Shown piece after piece: positions 33,500 to 45,900 of a stretch of DNA of 64,000 bases (position 1 is its first letter; the number at the start of each line of letters is the position of its first letter). This DNA is from Spisula solida (taxonomy: Eukaryota > Mollusca > Bivalvia > Venerida > Mactridae). Under the pieces are notes generated by a model that was given only the letters and a program-made list of their open reading frames with translations, was not told where the DNA came from and searched no databases. Both the position numbers and the translations under genes were made by a program. The DNA is taken from the NCBI GenBank assembly GCA_947247005.1, contig OX365945.1, positions 36,200,551 through 36,264,550 of the forward strand. Direction: 5' to 3'.

Positions 33500-33950
33500 A
33501 TTTCTTAATGCTCTTTTAACATCTACACAAAATTGTTATAATGTGCTGTTAATTTATGTTACTATCTTATGTATTATTAATCTATGCAGATCTTTTTACG
33601 CATATTATTTTAACCAATACATTTACTCAGTTTTAAATACTCCTAAATATTTATTCATTTTTTTATATTTTTTGTTATGGGTTCATTTTAGTTATTTTGA
33701 TGCCCATTTTATTGAGCTGAATCAAATATATCTGTTTCTTTAACTGAATATTTTTGTTGTGTTAGATTTGCAGGCAATACTTTTACTTTATATTTTTATG
33801 TTAATATGTTTTTACATGCACATAAATGACATTTTTCCAAATTTGTTATTGAGGTTGTTAATTGTTTGTATGTTTTATATCTTCATGTATGTAACATATA
33901 TGTGCCTTGTGCAACCTCTGAGGATAAAATTCTGCATTGATGTCTAGTAC
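33500..33950. other. No gene recognised
   Basis: T-rich, low-complexity sequence. The hydrophobic frames at 33441-33743 and 33759-33947 reflect T-rich composition (Phe/Leu/Ile/Tyr) and have no gene context. Confidence 0.5.
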
Positions 33951-33954
33951 ACTA

Positions 33955-34090
33955 CTTGTAAGTAGATAGAGCGCTAGTCACTGTTACCCAGCAGGTCAGG
34001 GTACAATTCTCCAGTTTGGCAGTGAATTTCAATTTACCCGAAAAAGACAAGTTAGTACTGGTTGATCCTCCATTCAAGGAAATCTGATTA
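33955..34090 (+). repeat. Degenerate tRNA-derived SINE head
   Basis: TAGATAGAGCGCTAGTCAC resembles an A-box region and CAGGGTACAATTCTC a decayed B box about 40 bp later. Confidence 0.4.
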
Positions 34091-34329
34091 CATTAATTTG
34101 TTGCAGTATACAAAAAAGGCATATAACTTATTATACAAACTGACTGCACAATCAAGACTGTAGCCATGCTGAGACACACCTAAGTGGCAAGCATGCTTCA
34201 GTGAAATAATGTTTTTGAAGAAAAAGTGAACCCTAGAAAATATTTGCCTTGGTGCACTTTTGTCTCTGGATCTGGCCGTCATGAATCATACCCCCGCAGC
34301 ACTGTCTGACACAAGAATATTATTTACAC

Positions 34330-34950
34330 ATCATCTTGATGTGGTGAGCATTTGTACATTCTAAAATCTAGTAAGAAACGACTAAAATACAGCGCAGACA
34401 AGACTTGCATGAACTTAAAACCTTTGATCTCTAAGTTTGACTTTGAGCTAGGGACCTGGGTCTTGTGCTTGACACACCATCTTGATGTAATGAACATTTT
34501 AACCAAGCAATAATAAAATCGAGTAAGAAACAACAAAGTTACAGAGCAGACACGACTTGAATGACTATATAACTTTTGACCTCTAAGTGTAATCTTGACC
34601 TTTGAGGTAGGGACCTGGGTCTTGTGAATGACACACTGGTGATGTGGTGAACATTTATATCAAGCAATTGTAAAATCAAGTAAGAAACAACAAAATTACA
34701 GAACAAACATGACTTGCATGACTATATAACCTTTGACCTCTCAGTGTGACCTTGACCTTCGAGCTAGGAACCTGGGTCATGCGCATGACACACTGTCTTG
34801 ATGTGGTAAACATTTGTACCAAGCAATTTTAAAATCCAGTAAGAAACGACAAAGTTACAGAGCGGACACGCTTTTGCTAACAGGCGGACGGACCGACTGA
34901 CACGATGACTCCAGTATACCCCCTTCAAACTTTGTTTGCGGGGTATAATT
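34330..34950 (-). repeat. 'TATACCCC' element in reverse, with four 117 bp modules
   Basis: Modules CATCTTGATGT.(A/G)TGA(A/G)CATT ... AGTAAGAAACAACAAA(G/A)TTACAG ... GACCTGGGTCTTG recur four times at about 115-120 bp spacing. The right end CCAGTATACCCCCTTC plus TTGCGGGGTATAATTATA marks the element start on the minus strand. Confidence 0.7.
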
Positions 34951-34954
34951 ATAC

Positions 34955-35840
34955 AAATTATAAACAAATGATGCCTTTTCATGTTATGTCTTATCAAATA
35001 TTGAACGTAAAATCCATGCTCTGTGTGTAAAATATTCTTGAAGCTTTTGTGATTAATAAGATCTTAAAGTTCTTTCCTTGACAAATTATTGATGTTTTCT
35101 GTAGCACAGTGTGTTTATTGATATTTTAAGTGGATGAATGAACTAGGGATGGCAATGTGTACTCAATTATCCATCTTGGTACTCATTGACATCCCTAAAA
35201 TGAAGCATAATGTTAGTACTTTGAATATCATCCTGCTTATTTTTGTACAAAGTTGAACTTTAAACCACATTGTAATTTATAACATATTTAATGCTTGGAC
35301 ACAGTCTGAGGCAGACATTGAATCTCTGAATAAATGACTTGAAATATGCTGCTGTCTTTACTTTGTATGTTGAGTCATCTACCAACCAACCTGTGACAAT
35401 TTGCTGCATTCTAACATAATAATCTGAGCCAATAGAGCCCGTTCTCTTAATCCATTCTGTCACTGCCTATAGTCCATCCAGTCTTACTAGTTTGTTTAAG
35501 CTCTTCTTCTTCCTGTTTAGTACAGATCCCACTCTGGGGCAATATCGTACTATAGCTCGGTTATTCATTTGATTGCGTTTGACTGAAATAATCACAGGTA
35601 TTCAGTTTTTTCCTTTGCAGATTGGCCAATGACCCCCAACTTCGAGGGAAGAGATAGTTGTGTGATTCAAGGATTCTGTGTGCGATACTCTTTCCCTATA
35701 GAATCCTTGATTCTATAATATGCGGCCATGCCTGGTGTATAGCACGGATACACGCGATACTACCTCTGGGCTACTTGTTATATTGTAATGAAATGATGTG
35801 TGCCCAGCAGACAATTTGTAAGATTATTTGTAAACTGGTT
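34955..35840. other. No gene recognised; contains a short hairpin
   Basis: At 35663-35712 GATTCAAGGATTCT is followed about 22 bp later by AGAATCCTTGATTC (13 of 14 bp complementary). The segment 35610-35650 (GATTGGCCAATGACCCCCAA) is related to 43984-44025. Confidence 0.5.
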
Positions 35841-35844
35841 GCCT

Positions 35845-36049
35845 GTCTAAACTGGTAGAGAGCAAGTTCACGATGGGATAAAACTCGTCTAAACGGGTAG
35901 AGAGCAAGTTCACGATGGGATAAAACTCGTCTAAACGGGTAGAGAGCAAGTTCACGATGGGATAAAACTCGTCTAAACGGGTAGAGAACAAGTTCACAAT
36001 GGGATAAAACTCGTCTAAACGGGTAGAGAGCAAGTTCACAATGGGAAAC
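35845..36049. repeat. 42 bp minisatellite, 5 copies
   Basis: The unit is GTCTAAACGGGTAGAGAGCA to GATGGGATAAAACTC. Its length is divisible by three, giving the repetitive 71- and 94-codon minus-strand frames, which are artefacts. Confidence 0.9.
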
Positions 36050-36059
36050 AGCCATTCTG

Positions 36060-39000
36060 TAATTTTATTGTGAAGGCACTATAATAAATCACAGCACAAA
36101 CTTAATATGAATATTTTATTATAAAAAATTATAAATATTTTTCAGTATAACATTAATAACATTCAATTGTCATTTCATATTAACAAAATAATTAATAAGT
36201 CAAATAGCTTTGCTACAATAAAAACAACACAAAAAATACTTGTAAAAAAACTGAATATAAAAACTTCCTGCACAATAAGTTTGTAATAGCTACATTTTTC
36301 AGTTTCAGACTTACACACAGAAATAAATCTTATAAATACATGTATGTCTTATTTGCATTCACCAAAATACTCTTAGAAGGCTGAATGCATGTATATATGA
36401 AAAGAAATGGCAAAATTTGATGCCCATATACAAGCAAATAATGCTCCTATAATTGTCTATCTATAACTATACAATAGACCATACAAACAAAAGGCCTGGT
36501 TAGCTACCATCTTGCATACTAGTTTGGTAGACTGGTAAGTCCTCCTATAGAATCGGTCAATATCGGTAAATATTTCTAGTTGTTCAAATCGTTTCATGAT
36601 TTTTCCATGCCTTATTTTGTACACTATATGTTGACCATTATGCTAATAATTAATAATTAACTATGTTGACCATAGAGCTAAGGAATTTGCTACATTGATC
36701 ATCATGCTAAGTAATTTGACTGTTTTGGATACTAATATTATTACCGTCAATATTGTCTATGTATCTATCATGTTGAATAAAAACATGGAAGTTGAAACCA
36801 GCCAGTTCATTCACAAATCTCAGAACATCAATAAATAGTTTAAATACTGGCCATCTAAACTCAGGATAGCAAACAATAGGAAAAGCTTTTGTAAAATGCT
36901 TTAAAAACCAGCATTTCTGTCATGAAAATTCTAACTATGCACATAATTATATACAGGTTGATGCATGGCAACTAAATTGAGCAGTGCAACCGACTTGACT
37001 AAAATAGGAACAGAAAAACATACAAGATATCATAAACCCAGCTGCTAAATAAATTCAAATTTACATGAGCAAAAAGAGAACATGCTGACTTAAATAAATC
37101 CACATAATTATATTTATATGCAGATTTGCTTTGAATAAATGGTAAATTAAATGGCAAATAAAAAATGAAATAAAATACAATGTACAGTAAAATGCTCCAC
37201 TGTGTTTTAAAGGAATGTAGAAAATGTATAATTTCAGCTGATCCATGTTGTAAATACCTCATGCTTATAGCACTATATAATGGATGAGTATGATGGAGTC
37301 TTACCAATTAGTGCCGACAGAACTGAATTAGAATTGCTACAGGATTTGTAAATTACCGATCACTTAGTGGAATATGCACAATGCATGTATCCCCAGAACA
37401 CACAATTATGTTAAACCCAAGTAATAATATCTTGACAGTGAATAATGCACTAACAAGATACTTTGAAACTTTGAAATTTCACATTCATAAGGCCGAGAAC
37501 TCTTCTACTAAAACTTGGTTCCAGAAAAATACTAAACCCCACATGAGCAACTTTACAACACTCCAGGTGAGCAACTTCTCATGTTGATATTTTTCATCAT
37601 GGCAAACTTAAATGACCCTAACAAAAATACTTTTAGAATATGTTCATGATAAATGTAAAAACGTATGTCCCAACAATAGTAGTCATAATGTACGTCACCT
37701 GTATGAAGTTTCCTGACAAATGTACATCTGAAATAGTTTGCTCCACAAAGTAAAACACAAGATGGCATCCAATCGGCCATTTTGAATTTTGTTGCTCTAA
37801 AGATGATGTCAGGTGCCTGCCTAACTCACCAACCTACTAACTGTTGGTAAACCTTGTAAAAACTTATTATAAATCAGTTTTTAACACATTATATACACAG
37901 AATTTATATACATAAATTAATACTACAGTAATTTACAACATAATGGAGACAAAAACAAAACTATGTATAATACAAAACATCTTTTCCTTGAAATATCAGT
38001 AAATAAGGACGGATTTAAAAACTAGAATTCAAGTATTTGTAAGTGAACATAAAATATACGAAAAATGTAAACAATCATATCAATAACATATATAATAACA
38101 CATGTAATAAATAAATGGAACGTAGCTGCACACATATATAAACTAGTGAGACAGATTTTCACGATTGTAAAAATTTAAAGTTAACTAAATTCTGAATATA
38201 ATTTTTTGAAGAATTGTGTTTGTGCATTGTACAAATATAATTATCTGAACCAAAAATGGAAAATGGATTTCGTCAAAAGTTGTAACAAACTTCTAAAATT
38301 TCACATACATAATATACAAACATAAATGTCAACTGATTAAGTACTTAAGTCATACTAATCATTACTATTGTTGGATAATATCGAAATTTATAAATATTCA
38401 GCAGCAGACAGCAGGCTGGCAGACGGACAGTTATGTTACCAGAAGGAGGTTTATCAAGTACTTGAAGACAGGCACAGAACCATATAATGTAAGCATCATA
38501 TAAATTCAACACAGACAACAATAAACTTAAAGTAAGAGGTACATGTGTACATATATTTAGTCTTCAATGCCCATTCAACTCATGTCTGCTTCCTGTAACA
38601 AGATTGTCCTTGTCTGAACATAGATCACACCAACCGTGTAGTCAGATCTGTACATAAATCACACCAACCGTGTAGTCAGAACTGTACATAGATCACACCA
38701 ACCGTGTAGTCAGATCTGTACATAGATCACACCAACCGTGTAGTCAGAACTGTACATAGATCACACCAACCGTGTAGTCAGATCTGTACATAGATCACAC
38801 CAACCGTGTAGTCAGAACTGAAATAAACAATCAAACAAATGTAAAAATAACTAGAACAGTTTGACAAAAATGTATACCTCTCTAAAAGGACCATAACTCC
38901 CGACAAATGTCATCCAACCTAAAACTCCTGATGATATGTACAACCAGGTTTTGTACCAAAGTTTGGTGTTTTTAATATTCATAGACATCAGGACAGGTCC

Positions 39001-39993
39001 AGCACAAGATAAATATGACTTCTCCCACCCACTATATGTAGGAGACATAATGTACAGATACAGTGTAATAAGAATAGAAAACATTTGAAAAACAAGTTAT
39101 TCTTACAAGATATAAGTACATATATCGTAGCATGTATGTTCAAAACTAAGTGACCATTGACATACCACTCATTTAATATTCTATTATGTATATGGTCGGT
39201 GTAATTTAGTATGAGTACAAGAACATCATTACTATATATATCCTGTATAATGTATAATCTAAATACCGCCCCATATATTGCTTTCATCACATAACATTCA
39301 CATGATGGAGAAAGTAATGACTACAACAATGATAGATACATGACTTGAATACTATAAGCATCTGTCTACAATCTTAACACTTCATACAATGCATGAATAA
39401 AAATTAGAAAATTATCTATACAAGATCTTTCCCTAGACACTCTAAAGACATTTACCAAAACAAGTTAGAACACTTACTGTAAGCCTACGTAGTGTGCTGT
39501 CTCCGATATGGTGCTGATTCCTACATCTCAGTATTTTACACCATACAGTCATCTAGTTCTAATATCACATTGTTTAAATAATTTGGCACCAATTTTATCA
39601 CAGTCACAGTGGTAATACATAGTCCATATAACACTAGGCCTTTCACCATCGAATAACTACACATCAGGTAACTTACAAGTCCAGTTTGACGAAAACACAA
39701 TATCCAATTAATGCAATACAAGTTAATTGGTAATGTGATTGTTTCATGTTCATTTGTGCAGGTTAAACATAAGTGCAAGACTTCAATAATAACCATAATA
39801 TCCACAGAAACCCAACCTTAAAAGCCTGCGACTGTTCACAGAATATGCAGAAAACTGAACACAGACAGATCTGCAAGTCTAAACTCAACCTAAAACAATA
39901 CTATAAAGCATTATGAACTGTCCAGTCATTGGTATGAACACATGTATTGGAATGATTACACAAAAGCACTTTCTTAATGCTTTTTTCTCAAAT
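36060..39993 (-). other. Presumed long 3' UTR/downstream region of the 2781-residue gene
   Basis: Sequence following the stop at 39996-39994 on the minus strand. There is no coding exon. A possible polyadenylation signal (AATAAA on the minus strand) is at about 36112-36118; using it would give a 3.9 kb 3' UTR. Extent not established. Confidence 0.3.
38618..38819. repeat. 34 bp minisatellite, 6 copies
   Basis: The unit contains CATAGATCACACCAACCGTG and TAGTCAGA(T/A)CTGTA. T and A variants alternate strictly along the array, so the true amplified unit may be 68 bp. Confidence 0.9.
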
Positions 39994-42900
39994 TCAACGT
40001 TTGTGTCGATTAATTCGAGCTTTTATATCGTCTGCTCTGATTGGTCGAAGTCTTTTGATTGTATCCTCGTCAACAGTACCCGGATGTCTTTGACCAGAGT
40101 CTGAGAAAGTATCGGAATCACAAGATAACACTGAGGAGGTGTCTGAATGGTCCTGGTAAAGTTCAAAAGTTCCTCGTAAAATGCCACCTGGTGATGAACG
40201 CTCATTTGGAATGATATGTTCCCGTGCGTATGCTGAGTAAGGGCTGTATGGTCCTGACACATCATCTTGTAGACAATCCAGGTTCAAAGATAAAGGCTGA
40301 AATACAAGTAGAGAGACTTATGACAGGGAAAACGGTGATAGTAGGCTGATGAAATATGCAGGTTGAACAAACATCTCCTGAAGCATCTCAAGTAGAAACC
40401 TCAACTCAAATTGAGATTTTGCTCAACTCGGGGTAAGTATTAGAGATATGTCTGAAGTTAAGCTTATTGAAATTTTACTGTAATAACAGTGAGCATAGTT
40501 CCTGCTTAATACTTATTAAGAGTCTGATCCAATAAGGAACTTAACTTGAGAGATGTGACAATATTTGAGCTGAGGTTAAACTCAGATTAAGATGCTTCAA
40601 ATGATTGGCATCTGTATGGTATCCAGACACATACAAAATGCTTCAAAAGTAACACGGCAGTAATGAAGAATATTTGGTACTAGTATATTGCAAACAGCAG
40701 TTCTGTAGCAGTGGGTCTGTAGATTGTCAACCAAATTATCCAAATTTACTTTCCATATAATAATGTAAGGATTGTTATGTTCTTTTGTAACATTGGTCAT
40801 GGTCAAGTCTTCTTAAACAAGAAGTGTTCAGGTGCAAGTTAGTTCTAAGTGAAAATTAATCCCAGGAAAACTGGCTATATGTTCAACTGGCTACAGTTGA
40901 TTAACGAAAGATTGTAGAAAAAGTAGGTAAAACTTGAACGAAACGAAACAAACAAACAAATGAACAAATAAACAAATGAAAGAACAAACAAACAAATGAA
41001 TGAACAAACAAACAAAAGCACACACACAAACAAACTTACATTATCTGTTGGTCTGGATAATGGTGAATGTTGACTGGGTAACCTAGGGTTGGAACGTGAC
41101 CGAGGTGAAATACTCGCCATTTCTGGTCTTGATGGGCTACTCCTGTAAATATACAATATATCATGTTTTAATGTTAATTATGTAATATATGTTAATTGTT
41201 ATTCTATAGCAAACAACCAAATCTGACCTGTTTGTAAGGTTTATCTTTGGTAGTAAATAAAAGGTTCATAAGTACAGTAAAACCTGCATTAAGCACCCAT
41301 CTGTCTTAAACATTCAATATGAGTTAATCCCATTTAAGCAACAATCTATCAGCCAATATAATCAAATCTCAATTAAGCAACCACCTGAGTGTCTTATGCT
41401 TAAATCCCAATAAAGTAACCACCTATCTTAAACAGCTAATATGATTAAATCCCAATAAAGCAACCACCTGTCTTAAGACAGAAAATATTATTAAATTCCA
41501 ATTTAGTAACCACCTTTTTATGCATCTAAAGGGTGTAAAGAAAGTTCGTTCCGGTCAGAAAGTATGGCATATTTTTATTTTTACCGAGCGAAATATCACG
41601 AAATTTGGAACAAAGGTACACTACTAAATTTAGGAGCTGTGGATTATTTTTGCTTGGATTCCGTTCTGATGGGCACCGTTGTTATGGATCTATAGAACGC
41701 AGAAGTAAGCTTACGACTGCCATTTTAAAATGAGTCGACATACAGAAATAGCTGCAAAAATGAAACATAGCCAGATTTATGCATTTTAGACAATCATATT
41801 GTTAAATAATTGGTTATGCTTAAAGTTATCGATTGCTAAAGGATGAATACTCATATAATTGGAGCACAACTATGAATCTGCAAGTACATGGTATCGATTT
41901 CATCGAACGTGACGTGACGTAAACGTCATGCGAAATTTGAGAGTAGGGTAGAGAAAATGACCGCCTGTGAAAAATATAACGGCAGAAAATTACAAGAACA
42001 ACTTCTATGAACATCATAAAGCATTGGCGAAGACATGCTTGACTTTTCAAGTAAAGAGTAACTTAATAACTCCAAAAGTAAAGAGACGTCTGAATAGTCA
42101 AAAACGTGTTATTTTGAGAAAAACACGTATATGGGAAAACAAAAGGCATTTATTGGCAAAACAAAAACTCGTACAGCCTCATAACTTGAATGATGTTTTG
42201 TTATTATGTAAGGTTTAATATTAGTTCAGTTCAATACAAGTTTAAATTATACTAAACGAAACAGTGAGGGGATAACAAAGGGAGTATTTCGAACTTTACC
42301 CGGTCACGATGTCGTTAACGTCGTCTTCAAAACAAGATAACCAAATTTATTCATTGCGTTTTAAAAAATACTGACAGTCAAATCAGTTAAAACTATTACA
42401 CATATTGATGTCATTGTACCAGGAGTCTGAATGCAAAATTTGGTGCAAATATATACATTTGTTTTGTGTACAAAAGCTTCTCAAAAACCGGAACGAACTT
42501 TCTTTACACCTTTATAATATTAAATCCCAATTAAGCCAAACATCTGTCTTAAACAGACTCTATGGTTGAATCCCAATTAATAATCACCTGTCTTAAACAT
42601 TTAATATAATTAATCCCAATAAACAAATCACCTGTCTTAATAACCAATATGATTAAATCCCAATTAAGTAACCACTAGTGTCTTAAAAAGTAATATTATT
42701 AAATCCCAATCAAATCCCAATAAATTCGGAGTGAAGCCTACATGTAACATCTTAATTCAGAGTGAAGCCTACATGTAACATCTTAATTCAGAGTGAAGCC
42801 TACATGTAACATCTTAATTCAGAGTGAAGTCTACATGTAACATCTTAATTCAGAGTGAAGCCTACATGTAACATCTTAATTCAGAGTGAAGCCTACATGT

Positions 42901-45900
42901 AACATCTTAATTCAGAGTGAAGTCTACATGTAACCTCTTAATTCAGAGTGAAGTCTACATGTAACATCTTAATTCAGAGTGAAGCCTACATGTAACATCT
43001 TAATTCAGAGTGAAGCCTACATGTAACATCTTAATTCAGAGTGAAGCCTACATGTAACATCTTATTTCAGAGTGAAGCCTACATGTAACATCTTAATTCA
43101 GAGTGAAGTCTACATGTAACATCTTAATTCAGAGTGAAGCCTACATGTAACATCTTAGTTCAGAGATATTCCGGGCAGATAAGATCTCACTTGAATGTGT
43201 CACAATTGTGTGTAGCAAACACTTACAGACAGGCCAGAAAGGCACATAGGCAATTTATCAAACTTTCTCTCAGCACATATGCAAAACATTACAGACACAA
43301 TCTTGAAATATTGATTAATTTTAGCATTACAATAAGGATATAAGAAACAACCTTATCAATTTGCTATTCTTGCATTGATAATCTGGCATTGAGTTGGTAA
43401 ACTGAAAATATAGTTTTTAAATCCCATCACAAATTCGTCAAAAAATATAAATATTGTATTTCAATTATTTCAATTAATTCTAAGTATCGATTTAAAATAC
43501 TAAGCAATGACCATGTGCAGTTCCAGAGGGAGAGACGGGTGTTCCAACCCCCCCCCCCCGACCCCCGGAAATTTGGTGCAAATGTGGTTCTACTGAAATA
43601 ACAAGCCTAATAGCTGGTCGGACCTCCTTGAGAGAAAAAGCTGGTTGGACTTCCCGGAGGTAATAGCTGATCTGAGACCCCCCTGAGGAAAAAGCTGGTC
43701 GGACCTCCCAGAGGAAAAAGCTGGTCGGACCTCCCAGAGGAAAAAGCTGGATCAGCACATGGAAACTCTATTGCAAGCTATAAAATTCAATAGTTAATCA
43801 GTCAGTTAGTTACTAATCAATTTGTGGAAATGCTAAATTATCTCTATTCTATCAAAGAGCGATCATATTGAATAATGCTAATTACACACAACAAGAAATA
43901 AGATGCTTAAGTGCATTGTTGTTGTTTGTTTGCAACTGACATATCTAGACAGTCATAATGTGTGGTCATTAGTTTTTTTCCTAGACAGATCGGCCAATGA
44001 CCTCCGACCTCGAGGGACTAATGTGCACATTCTCGTTCAGAGTATACCAGAGTATTCTTCACCAGTGATAGTCTGGGAACTTGACTAACCACTGATGTAT
44101 GATGATGAATGTGCATTGCATAAAGACACAACTGTGCAGGACATTTTTAGAACAATTTGTTGACCTTGATGTGGCCTTGACTTTTGCTCTGCTGATCTCA
44201 AAGCAGTATTGATTCATTTCAGAAAAACTTTTTAAAATTGTTCTAACTTTATCATTGTGATATCAATGAAATGACTGATTGATGTGTGCAAAAGCAATAA
44301 AGCCTAGAACAGTTCTATTACAGTGGCATACTAATTGAGGAAATGATCAATGTGTACTAAAGGCCTTGAAGACATAATCAATGTGCACTAAAGGCCTAGG
44401 AAAGTTATATATTTATATCAATCAAGTAACTGTCTGGTCTATCAAGGGCTGACCAAGAGACAACCAACATGTGGAAAGAAATGTACCCTCACTTATTTGA
44501 AGGGTCATTATTTTGAATTTATAACCAGTACCGGGTATAAATATTCTTATACTACACTAGTATGTTCAAATGATGTCACTTTATCTCCTAAATGATGTCA
44601 CTTTATCTCCTAAATGATGTCACTTTATCTCCTAAATGACAATATTTTTGGTGTTTTTTCAACAGAATGATGTGTATTTTTGTGTTATTACTGTCATATA
44701 TGATAAAAAGAATCTAATGCTCATTGTCAATTGATACAAACATAAATATTAAACTAATTCTGGAAATATTATAAAGCTTGTCAGAGGTTCGCTTTTATTT
44801 TTTTCCAGAGCTTGTTTAATGTAAGTTTATACCAATGGACACCTCTGATAGATCCTCTATATATATTATGTGATGATTGGAAGATAACAGAGGCTACACA
44901 TATTTATGATGTATAAGTCTGGTAATATATGGGAAATATATAAAATAAATAAAAGGTGTATCTTTTTGTTGCCATAAAATAATACTCTAGCTAATATATA
45001 TATTGCTATGATTGGTAAAAATGTATTTAAATGAAAGCTGAATGTTAGCAAATCAAGCAGAAATATTTGTTCAATTAAGTTTTCATCCAACTTGAAATAT
45101 GTAATCTTTCTCTAGAATATTCAAACAATACGAATAATTATGAAAAAACAGCAAAAGGCTGAAACTCTGAAATATTTAGCATAACTCTTCTAGTAATGTT
45201 TTTGAAACAAATTAATCAGGATACGTTTACAGTTTAAATTTAATGATATACCAACAGTAAGTACATTGTATTTTAAACCTTGAAGGAAAGTTCAATTTTT
45301 TTCTGCAAAATTCTACAATTTGTGCACTTCTAGAATTAACCTACAGTACTTATTCTAACACAGTTTGCAGCAAAGCTAGAATTGTTTGATAATGTATATA
45401 AATGTGCAGATGATGTGTATATATAATACTGCCTGATATCCTCTACTGAAGCATCATGCAAGGTGTATGATAGATACCTGAATCTTAATGTTGAACTGAA
45501 TAAAGTCATATAGCGTAACAATGGCCTGAAAATATTCATGCATCAATCAAAACAGGCTTCAGAACAACAAAAACAATCAATTTCAAAATCAATGAAACTT
45601 GGTTCATGTAATGAAAAAATTTAATAGAACAGTAAATTGGAGGGAATTGACCTTACGAAATTGCAGAGGTATCCATGCCTTATCATTAGTCAAACAATAA
45701 CAAAGGAATTCATTGATTTATGCAAACATGAGCAAGTTACAAATATTTTTACAACCAAAATTAAATCCTTTCATTTGTCAACTTAATTCTGTCGTAAGGC
45801 CAATTCAAAATAAAGTTAAACCACTACACATGAACACCCTGTTAGTGATATCGTCATTATTTCAAAGCTTAGATACAGTGAGTAAAAGTAAAGTAAAACT

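Noticed and set aside
33441..33947. Two hydrophobic plus-strand frames resembling membrane proteins
   Set aside because: T-rich low-complexity DNA gives Phe/Leu/Tyr/Ile runs; no gene structure.
35771..36055. Frames with repeated R-E-L-A-L-Y-P-F-R
   Set aside because: Artefact of the 42 bp array.
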